Notes under the pieces: model-generated | Told to the model about the DNA's origin: nothing | The model's input: the letters and a program-made list of their open reading frames with translations, nothing else | The model's database searches: none | Position numbers and translations under genes: made by a program | DNA from: Pseudomonadota bacterium | Lineage (GTDB): Bacteria; Pseudomonadota; Alphaproteobacteria; Rhizobiales; Rhizobiaceae | Assembly (NCBI GenBank): GCA_023451735.1 | Contig: JAEXYH010000036.1 | Coordinates: 139,820 to 203,819 of the forward strand | Direction: 5' to 3' | DNA length: 64,000 bases | Shown here: positions 9,091-17,576 of the stretch, piece after piece | Position numbering within the stretch: position 1 is the stretch's first letter | How the letters are laid out: every line of letters starts with the position of its first letter

Positions 9091-9762
9091 TCATTCGATA
9101 AGAGGAACGCCTGATTCCTCAGAGAACTCTTTGTCGTTGGTATGAAGAGGGAGACCGCGCTTGATAGCTAACTGCAGCGCAGTGCGGTCTCCGTGCACGT
9201 GTGCTCGCTCACGGTTTTTGTTGTTATAAGCGTGGCCTTCTTTGGTTAGAGAAAAGCCGGTCAGAACAATCTTCTTCACACCTGCTGAGGCACATAGGAA
9301 GGCGGCCGCAACTCCATTGCTCGGTTTTTGAGTATTGTCTTTAACCTGGATCCCGGTCGCGTCACGTATCCAGTGCAAACGTTCATCGGTCGACAAAAAA
9401 ACTACTCGCTCATAGCTATAGCCGAGCCGAAAAAGCTTCAGCCTTTGGTTATCGATGAACTTTCCACGGTCAAACAAAATAAGCGTTTTGGTTTTGCGTC
9501 CGCGCAAGACCTCTTTGGCTTCCCTATTGGTCGGCTTGTTACGCAACGTAGAGGTTCCAAAAAGGGTAAAGTCGGGCGTTACCAGCTCATCTTTCAAGGC
9601 GACCTGAGAAGCGTTTATGGTTAGAAGCGACCAGGTTTTATCGAAGCCTGTCGGAAGCAGAGACCCCGGGGCCGAGCCCAGGACTAAAGTCTTTTCCTTG
9701 AATTCCAAAGGATCCCGTGATCGCTTCATAAAGAAACTTTTTAGTGACGAAATGAACGACAT
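9091..9762 (-). CDS. Protein of unknown function, Rossmann-like, possible glycosyltransferase-type fold
   Basis: Not firmly recognised. The 223-residue protein starts at an ATG with GAGG 6 nt upstream. After a short basic N-terminus it has LVLGSAPGSLLP, TINASQVAL and PDFTLFGTSTLR, then NGVAAAFLCASAGVKKIVLTGFSL and a C-terminal RAHVHGDRTALQLAIKRG stretch. This resembles the nucleotide-binding layout of bacterial sialyltransferase-like or DUF115/MptE-like proteins, which read out a surface-glycan function, but the similarity is only by eye. A lower GC content than its neighbours and its isolation suggest transfer. Confidence 0.6.
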   Translation of the reverse strand: MSFISSLKSFFMKRSRDPLEFKEKTLVLGSAPGSLLPTGFDKTWSLLTINASQVALKDELVTPDFTLFGTSTLRNKPTNREAKEVLRGRKTKTLILFDRGKFIDNQRLKLFRLGYSYERVVFLSTDERLHWIRDATGIQVKDNTQKPSNGVAAAFLCASAGVKKIVLTGFSLTKEGHAYNNKNRERAHVHGDRTALQLAIKRGLPLHTNDKEFSEESGVPLIE

Positions 9763-9777
9763 GTTAGCCCTCAGCAA

Positions 9778-10284
9778 TAATAGCGACTTATTATTTCAAT
9801 GAGCGTGGCCGGGCAATTGGATAAATACTTGGTACGGTAGTGTTACTTTGCTACACCAAATTCTGCGCGCCTCCCGACAGGATAGGTGAGACGATGCGCG
9901 ACCCAAGAAATCTTGGGCAGCACCTGTTGTAACATCAAAGTGGCCGCCATTACGTCGACTGCTGAACTCTTCATCGAGAGTTTCGCATCATTTCCCGGCC
10001 GTACCTCTCTAAACCTTTGAGTTGGGGCCAAAACCAAGCGGCCGCTGTGGGGTCACGAGCGGCCGCCTAGACCCGCACAGGATACCGGATCCGGCCAAGA
10101 ACGGGAAAGTGTGGTATTGAGTTCCGACACTGGAAGTATGTGCTCCACCAGACACCGGGAACTAACTTGCTTAGGGCAGTTCAAGCGAAGCGTGGCACGT
10201 CGAAGTGGGCATAGGGCGGAACTATAGGTCATTTCAGGCCAGCGCTTGCTTGTCGCTGCGGCGCTGGCCGTGGATGCAAGCTGA
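9778..10284. other. Intergenic region with one GC-rich hairpin
   Basis: No supported gene. A hairpin with two copies of the self-complementary 8-mer GCGGCCGC (10038-10045 and 10059-10066) lies in the middle. A GGAAC-N16-GTT match at 10158-10181 points toward the convergent GST gene and has no gene downstream, so it is not called as a promoter. Confidence 0.4.
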
Positions 10285-10956
10285 TTACAGGCTGACGCCG
10301 ACGCTCGCCAGGAAGGTGTCGAAACGATTGTCGACTTCAGCCTTTGTCGCGGCCCAGGCTGGGAACGATTGCAAGAGGTTATCATGCCATGCGGTTAGGT
10401 TCGGATATTCCCGAAGCGGAATATTTGAGCGATCGACCTGAGAGAAGGGCGCTGCGATATCGATGTCGGCCAAGGTGAGTGTGTCACCGACCATGAACTT
10501 GCGCCCATCAAGATGATTGTCGAGCACAGAGGCCGCGGAGCGGATCTTTCCCTCGGCGAAGGCGATAACCGCCTCATCCTTCGGGACACCCATGACCTTC
10601 TTGCCGACGCGCTCGTCAAAGACGGTAGTGGCGAAGATGCGCCAGTGCTCGCCCGACCAGAACATCCATTGAAGCACCTGAAAGCGCTGCTCCTGTGTGG
10701 TCCCGACCAGCGGCGAGTTTGTCTTGCCGGCAAGATACAGGTTAATCGCTGCAGATTCCCAGAGAATGAACTCTCCATCTTCCAGCACGGGCGTCAGACC
10801 GTGCGGATTGAGACGTGATTTGAACTCGGCAGTCTGGCTTTCGCCCTTGAACAGATCGACGTTGGCGCGCTCCAGTTCAACGCCCATGATCTTGGCGGCA
10901 GTGGTTACCCGGCGCAAGCTGCCCGAGCCGGGATCGCCATAAATCTTCATCGTCAT
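10285..10956 (-). CDS. Glutathione S-transferase family protein
   Basis: A two-domain GST of 223 residues. The N-terminal thioredoxin-like domain reads MKIYGDPGSGSLRRV, with GLTPVLEDGEFILWESAAIN containing the cis-Pro and the E-S pair that binds the glutathione gamma-glutamyl group; the all-helical C-terminal domain has LADIDIAAPFSQV, the usual N-capping box. The ATG at 10956 is preferred because AAAGGA lies 6 nt before it. It is divergent from a LysR gene, a common regulator-target arrangement, and probably detoxifies an electrophile. Specific substrate unknown. Confidence 0.92.
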   Translation of the reverse strand: MTMKIYGDPGSGSLRRVTTAAKIMGVELERANVDLFKGESQTAEFKSRLNPHGLTPVLEDGEFILWESAAINLYLAGKTNSPLVGTTQEQRFQVLQWMFWSGEHWRIFATTVFDERVGKKVMGVPKDEAVIAFAEGKIRSAASVLDNHLDGRKFMVGDTLTLADIDIAAPFSQVDRSNIPLREYPNLTAWHDNLLQSFPAWAATKAEVDNRFDTFLASVGVSL

Positions 10957-11167
10957 CACGTATCCTTTCAGTTTCAGACCCGTCATCGGTCTGTCGATGC
11001 CGAGTCTTCACATTCGAACTGCGAATGACATTGCCGTCTGTGGAATACGATCTATTCAGCTGTAGAATGCGTGAAAAATTGCATGCGGGATGAACGTGGC
11101 CTACTGCAGTGGCCAGCAATTGAGATCTGACGCAGGCTTGCCCTCTGTCAGGACCGGGATCAGAGCG

Positions 11168-12079
11168 ATGGATAAGTTGGATGCGATGCGGATGTTTGTG
11201 CGCGTTGTCGAATGCGGAAGCTTTTCGCAGACAGCGCGCGACCTGGACATCAGTCAGCCGACGGTCAGCAAGCAGATCGCTGCACTCGAAGCCCGCCTTG
11301 GCACGCAACTCCTAGCAAGAAGCTCTCGTGCCCTATCCGTAACGCCCGCGGGGCAAGAGTTTTATGAGGCCATTTTGCGTATTGTCCAGGACTTCGACGC
11401 AGTCGAAGAGCGGATCATTCAAGGGCAGTCGGCCCCCTCGGGACTGGTTCGCGTCACGCTCTCGCCGGCTTTCGGGAGGATGTTCGTTATTCCTCGGTTA
11501 GCGGATTTCAGGGAGCGTTTTCCTGATGTCGCAATTGAGATGGAAGTCTCCGGGCGACAGGTTGACCTGATCGAAGAAGGAATAGACGTCGCCATCCGCA
11601 TCGGCCGGCTGTCGGACTCCGCACTCGTTGGCCGTCGCATCGGCGACATGCGAATGATCACGCTCGCTTCCCCGGGCTATCTTGCCCGGCACGGCACACC
11701 GCAGGTGCTAGATGAGCTGAGCATTCACCAGCGCATCAGCTATGTCTACCAGGGCAATATTGTCGGTTGGGGTTTTAACGTAGACGGCAAGCAGGTGACA
11801 GTGGATGGCGCGGGCGCGTTTCGCACGAACGATGCGGAGCATGTCCGCAGCGCAGTCCTTGCAGGCCTTGGCATCGCCCATCATGCGAGCTGGCTGTTTA
11901 CGGATGTGTTGGCGTCCGGCGAGGTTGTTCGAATTCTCGATCGGCATGCGCCGCCCCCTTTTCCTATCAACGCAGTGACAGTTGCCGGAAGACGCATGCC
12001 CTCCCGCGTGCGACACTTCGTGGACTTCCTCACTACGATCTGCGCTGCGGAACCGGAACTAAGGATAGGCGAAGGCTGA
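11168..12079 (+). CDS. LysR-family transcriptional regulator
   Basis: A 303-residue LysR protein: HTH in residues 1-60 (GSFSQTARDLDISQPTVSKQIAALEARLG) and an effector domain with GIDVAIRIGRL. The start at 11168 gives the standard N-terminus MDKLDAMRMFVRV; upstream in-frame codons would add an atypical extension. It is divergent from the GST gene and is its likely regulator; the quinone oxidoreductase pseudogene downstream may be a lost second target. The shared upstream region of about 210 bp should contain T-N11-A type LysR sites. Confidence 0.92.
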   Translation: MDKLDAMRMFVRVVECGSFSQTARDLDISQPTVSKQIAALEARLGTQLLARSSRALSVTPAGQEFYEAILRIVQDFDAVEERIIQGQSAPSGLVRVTLSPAFGRMFVIPRLADFRERFPDVAIEMEVSGRQVDLIEEGIDVAIRIGRLSDSALVGRRIGDMRMITLASPGYLARHGTPQVLDELSIHQRISYVYQGNIVGWGFNVDGKQVTVDGAGAFRTNDAEHVRSAVLAGLGIAHHASWLFTDVLASGEVVRILDRHAPPPFPINAVTVAGRRMPSRVRHFVDFLTTICAAEPELRIGEG

Positions 12080-12159
12080 GGCTACCGGAAGAACCCGCAT
12101 CAGGATCAGACGCTGCAGCCGCTGGATAATTTGTTTTCCGAAAGGTATTACGGAACGAG

Positions 12160-12785
12160 AACCGATATGCGGGACGTGATGCCGCATCGACCTCCCAGTG
12201 GAGCTTGGCTGCATCACGCAGAGGAGAGCGGCTCAGCGGGATTTCACCGAATGCACCATCTCGATAGAGTTGGAACACCTCTGTTATCGCCTCGCGAAGC
12301 TCGCCTGCGCTCTTGAGATAGGCAAGTGCCTGCGGTGCGGAGAAGGAGGCTCCCCTTCGCGCGACTACCTCGGGGTCGGTTTCGGCCAGCCGCCGGATGC
12401 CCCGAACGAGATGATGGTCCCGCCCGACCGGACGGCGCCAGCCGAGAGCAGGCGTTCGTCCGCATCCGCACCGATACCGTCGAAAACAGCATCAACGCCA
12501 AGCCCGTCGGTCAGACGCGCAACCAGTTCAATCGCATCATCCAGCCCGACGGCCACTTCTGCGGCCCCGCTGTCGCGCGCGATACCGCGGCTCGTCAACG
12601 ACCCTACCCCGCCTGCGGCGGTGGTCACCAGGATGGTCTGATTGTGCTGAACCTCGAAGAGCCGGCACGCACAGATCGTGCGTTCAATCAGCTGATCGTC
12701 GCGGCATCTCATCGCGAGAACCCACATGGCGCCATGACGGCTTCCGTCCCATCGCGCCAGCAGTATTTAGACCACCAGCATATTT
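12160..12785 (-). pseudogene. Quinone oxidoreductase (zinc-type alcohol dehydrogenase superfamily), decayed
   Basis: On the minus strand one frame gives TILVTTAAGGVGSL, a cofactor-binding motif of quinone oxidoreductases, then LTDGLGVDAVFDGIG and GGTIISFGASGG. A frameshift near 12368 moves the reading to LAYLKSAGELREAITEVFQLYRDG and PLRDAAKLHWEVD, the family's C-terminal end. The N-terminal catalytic domain is missing. The gene is therefore truncated and frameshifted. It is convergent with the LysR gene. Confidence 0.75.
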
Positions 12786-12885
12786 TTCCCCCGGGCACGA
12801 TTTCCTCGCAGCCGCCAAAATCGGCTAGTAGTTTTGCAGTGCGTTCTGGGGCATCTTCATACTGCTGGAGCGGGAGGTAGACTTC

Positions 12886-15126
12886 ATGGAGGCTTCTAAT
12901 ACCGTAAAGCTGCTAGAAGAGCGCCTGGCTCGAGCCGAGGCCCAGTTAGCCGAGAAGGCCAAACTTGAGGCGGTTGCGCGAGAAAGCGATACGCGCCATC
13001 GTTTGCTTCTTGGAACGTGGGCTCAGGCAGTATGGGAAACTGACGCCGCGGGTGTTGTGACAGCCGACAGCCCTAGTTGGCGAGCCTATACCGGCCAGTC
13101 TTTGGATGAGTGGCTTGGTTACGGTTGGCTGGACGCCATACACTCAGACGACCGTGCCTATGCTGAGAGGCAGTGGCGAGACGCTATGGCGGCTCGCAGC
13201 TTGGTAAACGCCGAGTTTCGCTTACGCGCCCCAGATGGTGGGTGGCGCTGGACCAATGTCCGCGCCGCGCCCGTGCTAGACGCAGCCGGAAAGATAGAGA
13301 AGTGGGCCGGGATCAATATCGACATCGACGCGCGTAAGCGCGCCGAGGAGGCATTGCGCGATAGCGAGGCGCGCTACCGCAACCTGTTCGAGACGATGCG
13401 GCAGGGATATCTCGAAAACGAACTGATCCGCGACGCCGACGGACGCGCGGTCGATTACCGTACCGAGGCGGTCAATCCACAATTCGAGCGGCTAACCGGC
13501 ATCGCGGCAGGCGAAGCAGTCGGGCGCACCGCGCGCGAGCTTATCAAGGAACTCGATCCTGTATGGATCGAGACCTATGACCGCGTAATCCAAACCGGCG
13601 AGCCCGAGCAGTTCGAGCGCGAGGAGCCCGCGTTCGGTCGGTGGTTCGAAGTCCAGGCTTATCCCCTCGTCGGCGATCGATTTGCAATCCTCTACGACGA
13701 TATCACCGAGCGAAAGCGCGCCGAGGCGGTCCTTCGCGAAAGCGAGGAACGCTTCCAGCAATTTGCCAACGCCTCTGCGTCCGGCCTCTGGATCAGGGAC
13801 GCCGAAACGCTTAGCATGGAGTTCGCAAGCCCGGCCATCGCGACGGTCTTTGGCACAGCGCCGGACGCATTCATCGGAGGCATCGAACGCTGGGCCGCAA
13901 CGATCGTACCCGAGGATCGCGTTGCCGCTTTAAATCACATCAAGCAGGCTCGTGATGGTGAGCCTGTCATTCACGAATTCCGCATCCGGCGGAGCGATGG
14001 CTCATTCCGTTGGGTCAGAAACACAGATTTCGCGCTTCACGACGAGAAGGGCAACGTTGAGCGCATTGGTGGTATCGCTGAAGACGTCACCGAGACGAAA
14101 ATGGCCATCGAACATCAAGGCGTGCTGCTAGCCGAATTGCAGCATCGAGTCCGCAACATCATGGCGGTGATACGCTCCACCGTGGTCAGGTCCGCCGACG
14201 GAGCAGTCGATGTCGAGGATTATAGAACGTCGCTCGCAGGTCGATTATTGGCTTTGGCGCGGGTTCAAACATTACTTACGCGTCAAGCCAATGCAGGCGG
14301 ATCACTACGCGGTATCCTCGAAAGCGAAATAGCGGCGCAGGCCCATTCCGAAAACCAGTATGAGCTGACCGGTCCCGATCTAATGCTGTCGCCCAAGGCC
14401 GTCGAAGTCTTGACGCTGGCGATCCATGAACTTTCCACCAACGCTCTTAAATATGGCGCGTTGTCCGTCAGTGGCGGCAAGATATCGGTGACTTGGACAC
14501 CCTTCGAGAAGCGGGAGAGGTCGTGGGTCGCTATCGATTGGGTCGAGGAAGGCTCTCCATCGCGGCCACCACCGATACGCCGCGGATTCGGCTTGGAGCT
14601 AATTGAAGCGAAAATTCCTTACGAACTTCGCGGTACAGGCAAGACGACGATTGGGCCGAGCGGTGCTCACTGCCACATTGAGTTTCCGCTTCGCGAGGCC
14701 GAAAGCGTTCTGGAGACCGACGCGCCCGCACCCACCCGACTAAGCGGAGGGATTATCGATATGACCGGAGCGCCTGACCTTACCGGAAAGATCGTTCTAG
14801 TGGTGGAGGACGACTATTATGTCGCATCCGACACGGCAGCGGCGCTGCGAGGAGCAGGCGCGGTGGTCCTTGGCCCATGCGCGACCGAAGAGGACGTGTT
14901 GCGCCTTCTCGAAATAGAGACGCCTAATGCCGCGGTACTCGACCTGAATCTCGGCGGTGGAGGACCACGGTTCGTGATTGCGCACAAGCTTGTCGAGCGC
15001 GGCACGCCGTTCGTTTTCCTAACAGGATATGATCCGAACGTGATTCCCGACGAAATGGCTGACGTTGTGAGACTCGAAAAGCCGATCGCGTTTCATGAGA
15101 TCGTTGAGGCGGTGAGCAACCTTTAG
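12886..15126 (+). CDS. Hybrid HWE-family sensor histidine kinase with three PAS domains and C-terminal receiver
   Basis: A 746-residue soluble hybrid kinase. A short coiled coil (residues 5-45) is followed by three PAS/PAC units (about 45-160, 165-275 and 280-400), an HWE kinase core with the phosphoacceptor His near residue 420 (AELQHRVRNIMAVIRS), an N box (AIHELSTNALKYG) and a G box (RRGFGLELIEAKI). A receiver domain begins near residue 635 (VLVVEDDYY) with the acceptor Asp near 686 (VLDLNLGG). GGGAGG lies 8 nt before the ATG. No membrane segment, so it senses an intracellular signal. HWE kinases often act on the PhyR stress pathway; that link is inference. Confidence 0.93.
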   Translation: MEASNTVKLLEERLARAEAQLAEKAKLEAVARESDTRHRLLLGTWAQAVWETDAAGVVTADSPSWRAYTGQSLDEWLGYGWLDAIHSDDRAYAERQWRDAMAARSLVNAEFRLRAPDGGWRWTNVRAAPVLDAAGKIEKWAGINIDIDARKRAEEALRDSEARYRNLFETMRQGYLENELIRDADGRAVDYRTEAVNPQFERLTGIAAGEAVGRTARELIKELDPVWIETYDRVIQTGEPEQFEREEPAFGRWFEVQAYPLVGDRFAILYDDITERKRAEAVLRESEERFQQFANASASGLWIRDAETLSMEFASPAIATVFGTAPDAFIGGIERWAATIVPEDRVAALNHIKQARDGEPVIHEFRIRRSDGSFRWVRNTDFALHDEKGNVERIGGIAEDVTETKMAIEHQGVLLAELQHRVRNIMAVIRSTVVRSADGAVDVEDYRTSLAGRLLALARVQTLLTRQANAGGSLRGILESEIAAQAHSENQYELTGPDLMLSPKAVEVLTLAIHELSTNALKYGALSVSGGKISVTWTPFEKRERSWVAIDWVEEGSPSRPPPIRRGFGLELIEAKIPYELRGTGKTTIGPSGAHCHIEFPLREAESVLETDAPAPTRLSGGIIDMTGAPDLTGKIVLVVEDDYYVASDTAAALRGAGAVVLGPCATEEDVLRLLEIETPNAAVLDLNLGGGGPRFVIAHKLVERGTPFVFLTGYDPNVIPDEMADVVRLEKPIAFHEIVEAVSNL

Positions 15127-15249
15127 CAGAAGCAGAAGTGAGATGTTAGCGGGGCGTCCGCTCTTGGCAAACCCTCGGTGGCCAACGAGCCGAAATCACG
15201 CATGGCGGGATGACCTTGCCCTGCTCCGAAACCTATCTAGATCTATGGG

Positions 15250-15585
15250 ATGACACCTGCTCGCGCCATCGTTCTTCAAAGCCCCGTGCCCAACAGCTAT
15301 CTCATCGAAGCGCTGGTCGATCAATGCCTGGAGGAAGACATTGCTTTGATCGCCATCAGTGGTCGGAACGCATCTGCATTAGAGGCTGAGCTCGACTGGC
15401 TGATTATCGGTGATGGCACAACACTCGATCGCCCTATATGCACCTCCGCTCATCTCGGCGGTGATGACCAAAACGCGATTGGCGATGCCCTATGCCTGGC
15501 AAGTTCATTCTCCGGTTCCAACGGGCTCGTCGATCGAGTTATCGTCATCGGTCAAACGTTCGTCCGTTATCGCGCGGTTGCGTAA
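15250..15585 (+). CDS. Conserved-looking hypothetical protein
   Basis: A 111-residue alpha/beta protein not assigned to a family. The N-terminal 50 residues (VLQSPVPNSYLIEALVDQC, IALIAISG) look like a Rossmann-type half with alternating strands and helices, and the protein has no signal peptide or membrane segment. It follows the hybrid kinase by about 120 nt on the same strand and could be cotranscribed with it. Function unknown. Confidence 0.55.
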   Translation: MTPARAIVLQSPVPNSYLIEALVDQCLEEDIALIAISGRNASALEAELDWLIIGDGTTLDRPICTSAHLGGDDQNAIGDALCLASSFSGSNGLVDRVIVIGQTFVRYRAVA

Positions 15586-15843
15586 GGGTTCGATTCCCCT
15601 ACTGAACTGCTCTACGCAAGAACGATTGAGTCGCCGAATGGCAGGGCCATTCGTGCTCTTGTTCATTGTTCGAGGCTTTCAGCACCTCATAGGCGGTCGC
15701 GACTTGGCGAGTTCCCATCCAGAGGACACCGTCGTCACCCTGTAAAACCGCGCTAACCGCGCAGTGCCGAATACTTACTCAATCGCGATGTCGGCCCTGT
15801 TACGGTTCAATAATATTTGTTTTTTGGGCAAACAGCGTTTTAC
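15586..15843. other. Gene-free spacer
   Basis: Nothing supported. One stretch near 15588 resembles an isolated tRNA T-arm (TTCGATT loop) but has no acceptor or anticodon arms. Confidence 0.4.
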
Positions 15844-15868
15844 GGAACAGTGCGCCTTATCGCCAGTT
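15844..15868 (+). promoter_or_regulatory. EcfG-type stress promoter
   Basis: GGAAC at 15844 and GTT at 15866 are separated by 17 nt, the EcfG/RpoE2 consensus. The small gene starting at 15895 lies 26 nt downstream. Confidence 0.75.
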
Positions 15869-15894
15869 CATACTGCGGCTAAGGGAGCAAACGG

Positions 15895-16065
15895 ATGAAT
15901 GTCGCACATACGAGAATAGTCCACGAAGGCGCGGGCAACTGGACAGTCGATTTTATCGGAGACGATGGTGAAGCAGTTTCGGTTAGAGTCACTGACGAAA
16001 CGTTGACTGATGAAGACAAGGTCATTGACCACGCAAAACGTATCATGGGTGAACTCGCAGACTGA
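15895..16065 (+). CDS. Small hypothetical protein under an EcfG-type promoter
   Basis: A 56-residue acidic protein (MNVAHTRIVHEGAGNWTVDF ... DHAKRIMGELAD) with AAGGGAG about 7 nt before the ATG. Predicted strands in the first half and a C-terminal helix; no signal peptide. It is followed by a strong hairpin at 16151. The upstream EcfG-type promoter suggests stress induction. Not recognised as a named family. Confidence 0.65.
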   Translation: MNVAHTRIVHEGAGNWTVDFIGDDGEAVSVRVTDETLTDEDKVIDHAKRIMGELAD

Positions 16066-16150
16066 GCCCCGTCTTGGGTACTCGACTTTGATGTCCCTGC
16101 TCTTGTCATTGTGATCTTAACGTCGGGCACACTGAATTCGACATCTACAG

Positions 16151-16185
16151 GCCGGAACGATGGATCGACGATCTATCGTTCCGGC
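16151..16185. terminator. Near-perfect 17-bp hairpin
   Basis: Arms GCCGGAACGAT and ATCGTTCCGGC continue inward through GATCG/CGATC with one G-T pair and a single-base centre. It lies 85 nt after the small gene at 15895. The GGAAC inside it is part of the stem; no GTT lies at promoter spacing. There is no U-run, so an RNA 3' end or a protein-binding palindrome are both possible. Confidence 0.5.
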
Positions 16186-16591
16186 TAGAACCTCGTGAGG
16201 CTTGTGCTGACTAGTTCTAACAGAAGTGGACTGGCGCAACAGAGTGAACGCGTACGATTGGCCCCGCGCCTGTCGTGATCGAGATCGACGTTCACGAGGG
16301 CGATACTGATGACGAGCACATCACACCAGTCCAACCCTGCTGAACAAGATGTTGGACCTGCTTGAAGCATGGGAACTCGACGGCTTCGAGGACATTTCGG
16401 TTCGTTAAAAGGGCTCAGGGCATCCCTCAGGCCATCGTTTGGGCTGGATTTTTGACGCAAGCAATTGCTGCCATCCGACGACCGAGATCCTACCGATACA
16501 GACCTGCGGGCTAATCTTGTATTTTACCCGCAACAAAGAACGAGAAGCTTCGCACAATCCGTTTTTCCAGCCGTCGGCGTCGCCTCGACGC
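16186..16591. other. Gene-free spacer
   Basis: Only short unsupported reading frames; no motif recognised. Confidence 0.4.
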
Positions 16592-16616
16592 GGAACCGAT
16601 GATCCATATTCGCATT
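16592..16616 (+). promoter_or_regulatory. EcfG-type promoter, ATT variant
   Basis: GGAAC at 16592, 17-nt spacer, ATT at 16614. Transcription would begin near 16623, so the ATG at 16618 would not be usable and the start at 16642 is favoured for the next gene. Confidence 0.5.
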
Positions 16617-16641
16617 TATGATGACCAATTCGGAGCACCAC

Positions 16642-16845
16642 ATGGACTACATCACGAAAAACAAAAGAATCGCCGATGGGGCGGAGACTCTCATCCAAGA
16701 CCTCGGCGCTCGCAGGATCATGAAAGGTTACAGCCAGGAAGATCTCTCGCTCGCTACGGGTCTGACGATCGCAGAAATCATTGCAGCTGAGAAAAACTCC
16801 GGTGAACTCAATCATGTGGACCGGATAAAACACGTGCTTCGGTAA
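16642..16845 (+). CDS. Small XRE-like helix-turn-helix protein
   Basis: A 67-residue, all-helical protein whose segment RIMKGYSQEDLSLATGLTIAEIIAAEK fits an XRE/Cro-type HTH (turn at LATGLT). GGAG lies about 5 nt upstream of the ATG at 16642, and the upstream promoter variant supports that start over the earlier in-frame ATGs. It could be a DNA-binding regulator or the antitoxin half of a lost pair; no toxin gene is adjacent. Confidence 0.55.
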   Translation: MDYITKNKRIADGAETLIQDLGARRIMKGYSQEDLSLATGLTIAEIIAAEKNSGELNHVDRIKHVLR

Positions 16846-17216
16846 TTGGGTGGTAGTGAGCGGGAGCCGTCATGGCTGATGGAGTCACTCCACAACCATC
16901 TGCAGCTTTGGGGGGCGCATTGCACCAACAACACGCCGGGAAGCAATGCGCTTACCAATCTGGTATTGAGAGAGATAAATCGACGTTGGTGGATAGCTCG
17001 GCAATCCTCCTGTATCGAGCGCCGGCGGCCATTGATCGTTTGATTGGTCAGAAATGAACATGTGGCAACGGCGATAATGATCAGTCACTGTGCGCCTTAT
17101 TAAAGCCGACGCCATGACAGTCTCGCTGAGGCTCTAGCATGCCGCAATCTTCGGCTCCTACGGACCTAGCAGGGTATTAGTCTCCGTCTCGAATGGTTCA
17201 GAAGCCATTATCTTCG
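16846..17216. other. Gene-free spacer
   Basis: No supported gene or clear regulatory element between the HTH gene and the convergent response regulator. Confidence 0.4.
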
Positions 17217-17576
17217 TCATGACAAATTGGCGAACTCAGTCATGGTCTTGGTCAACTTTGCAGGGTCATAGGGCTTCTCGAAGAAGGCGCTTCGGACTGG
17301 CATCTCCGCACCACTCGGTTTCCGTTTCCCCGATACAATAATTATATCAACCGGGGGCCAACGATCGCGCACAGCTCTCGCGAGGCGAAGTCCGTCCATC
17401 GATCCAGGCATATCTATGTCGGTGAGAAGAATACGGATGTCAGGTTGCTCTTCAAGCAGCAGGATCGCCTCGTCAGCGTTGCGAGCTTCGATTGCCTCAA
17501 AGCCAGCGTCCTCGACGAGTTCAATAGCTAGCAGCATCAACAGTGGTTCGTCTTCAACGACAAGAACTTTTATCAT
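17217..17576 (-). CDS. Single-domain response regulator
   Basis: A 119-residue stand-alone receiver: MIKVLVVEDEPLL with the acidic pair, phosphoacceptor Asp53 in LLTDIDMPGSMDG, and Lys of the FEKPYDP motif at the end. Its ATGA start overlaps the stop of the upstream histidine kinase by 4 nt, so the pair is coupled and likely cognate. It closely resembles the receiver at 27847-28218, which also follows an HWE kinase. A possible extra EcfG-type promoter lies inside the kinase gene 36 nt upstream. With no output domain it probably acts by protein contact or as a phosphate sink. Confidence 0.92.
   Translation of the reverse strand: MIKVLVVEDEPLLMLLAIELVEDAGFEAIEARNADEAILLLEEQPDIRILLTDIDMPGSMDGLRLARAVRDRWPPVDIIIVSGKRKPSGAEMPVRSAFFEKPYDPAKLTKTMTEFANLS

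Noticed and set aside
10158..10181. GGAAC-N16-GTT match
   Set aside because: It points into the convergent GST gene with no gene downstream; a single match of this kind is expected by chance.
15585..15605. tRNA T-arm-like sequence
   Set aside because: Only one arm resembles a tRNA; no acceptor, D- or anticodon arm found.
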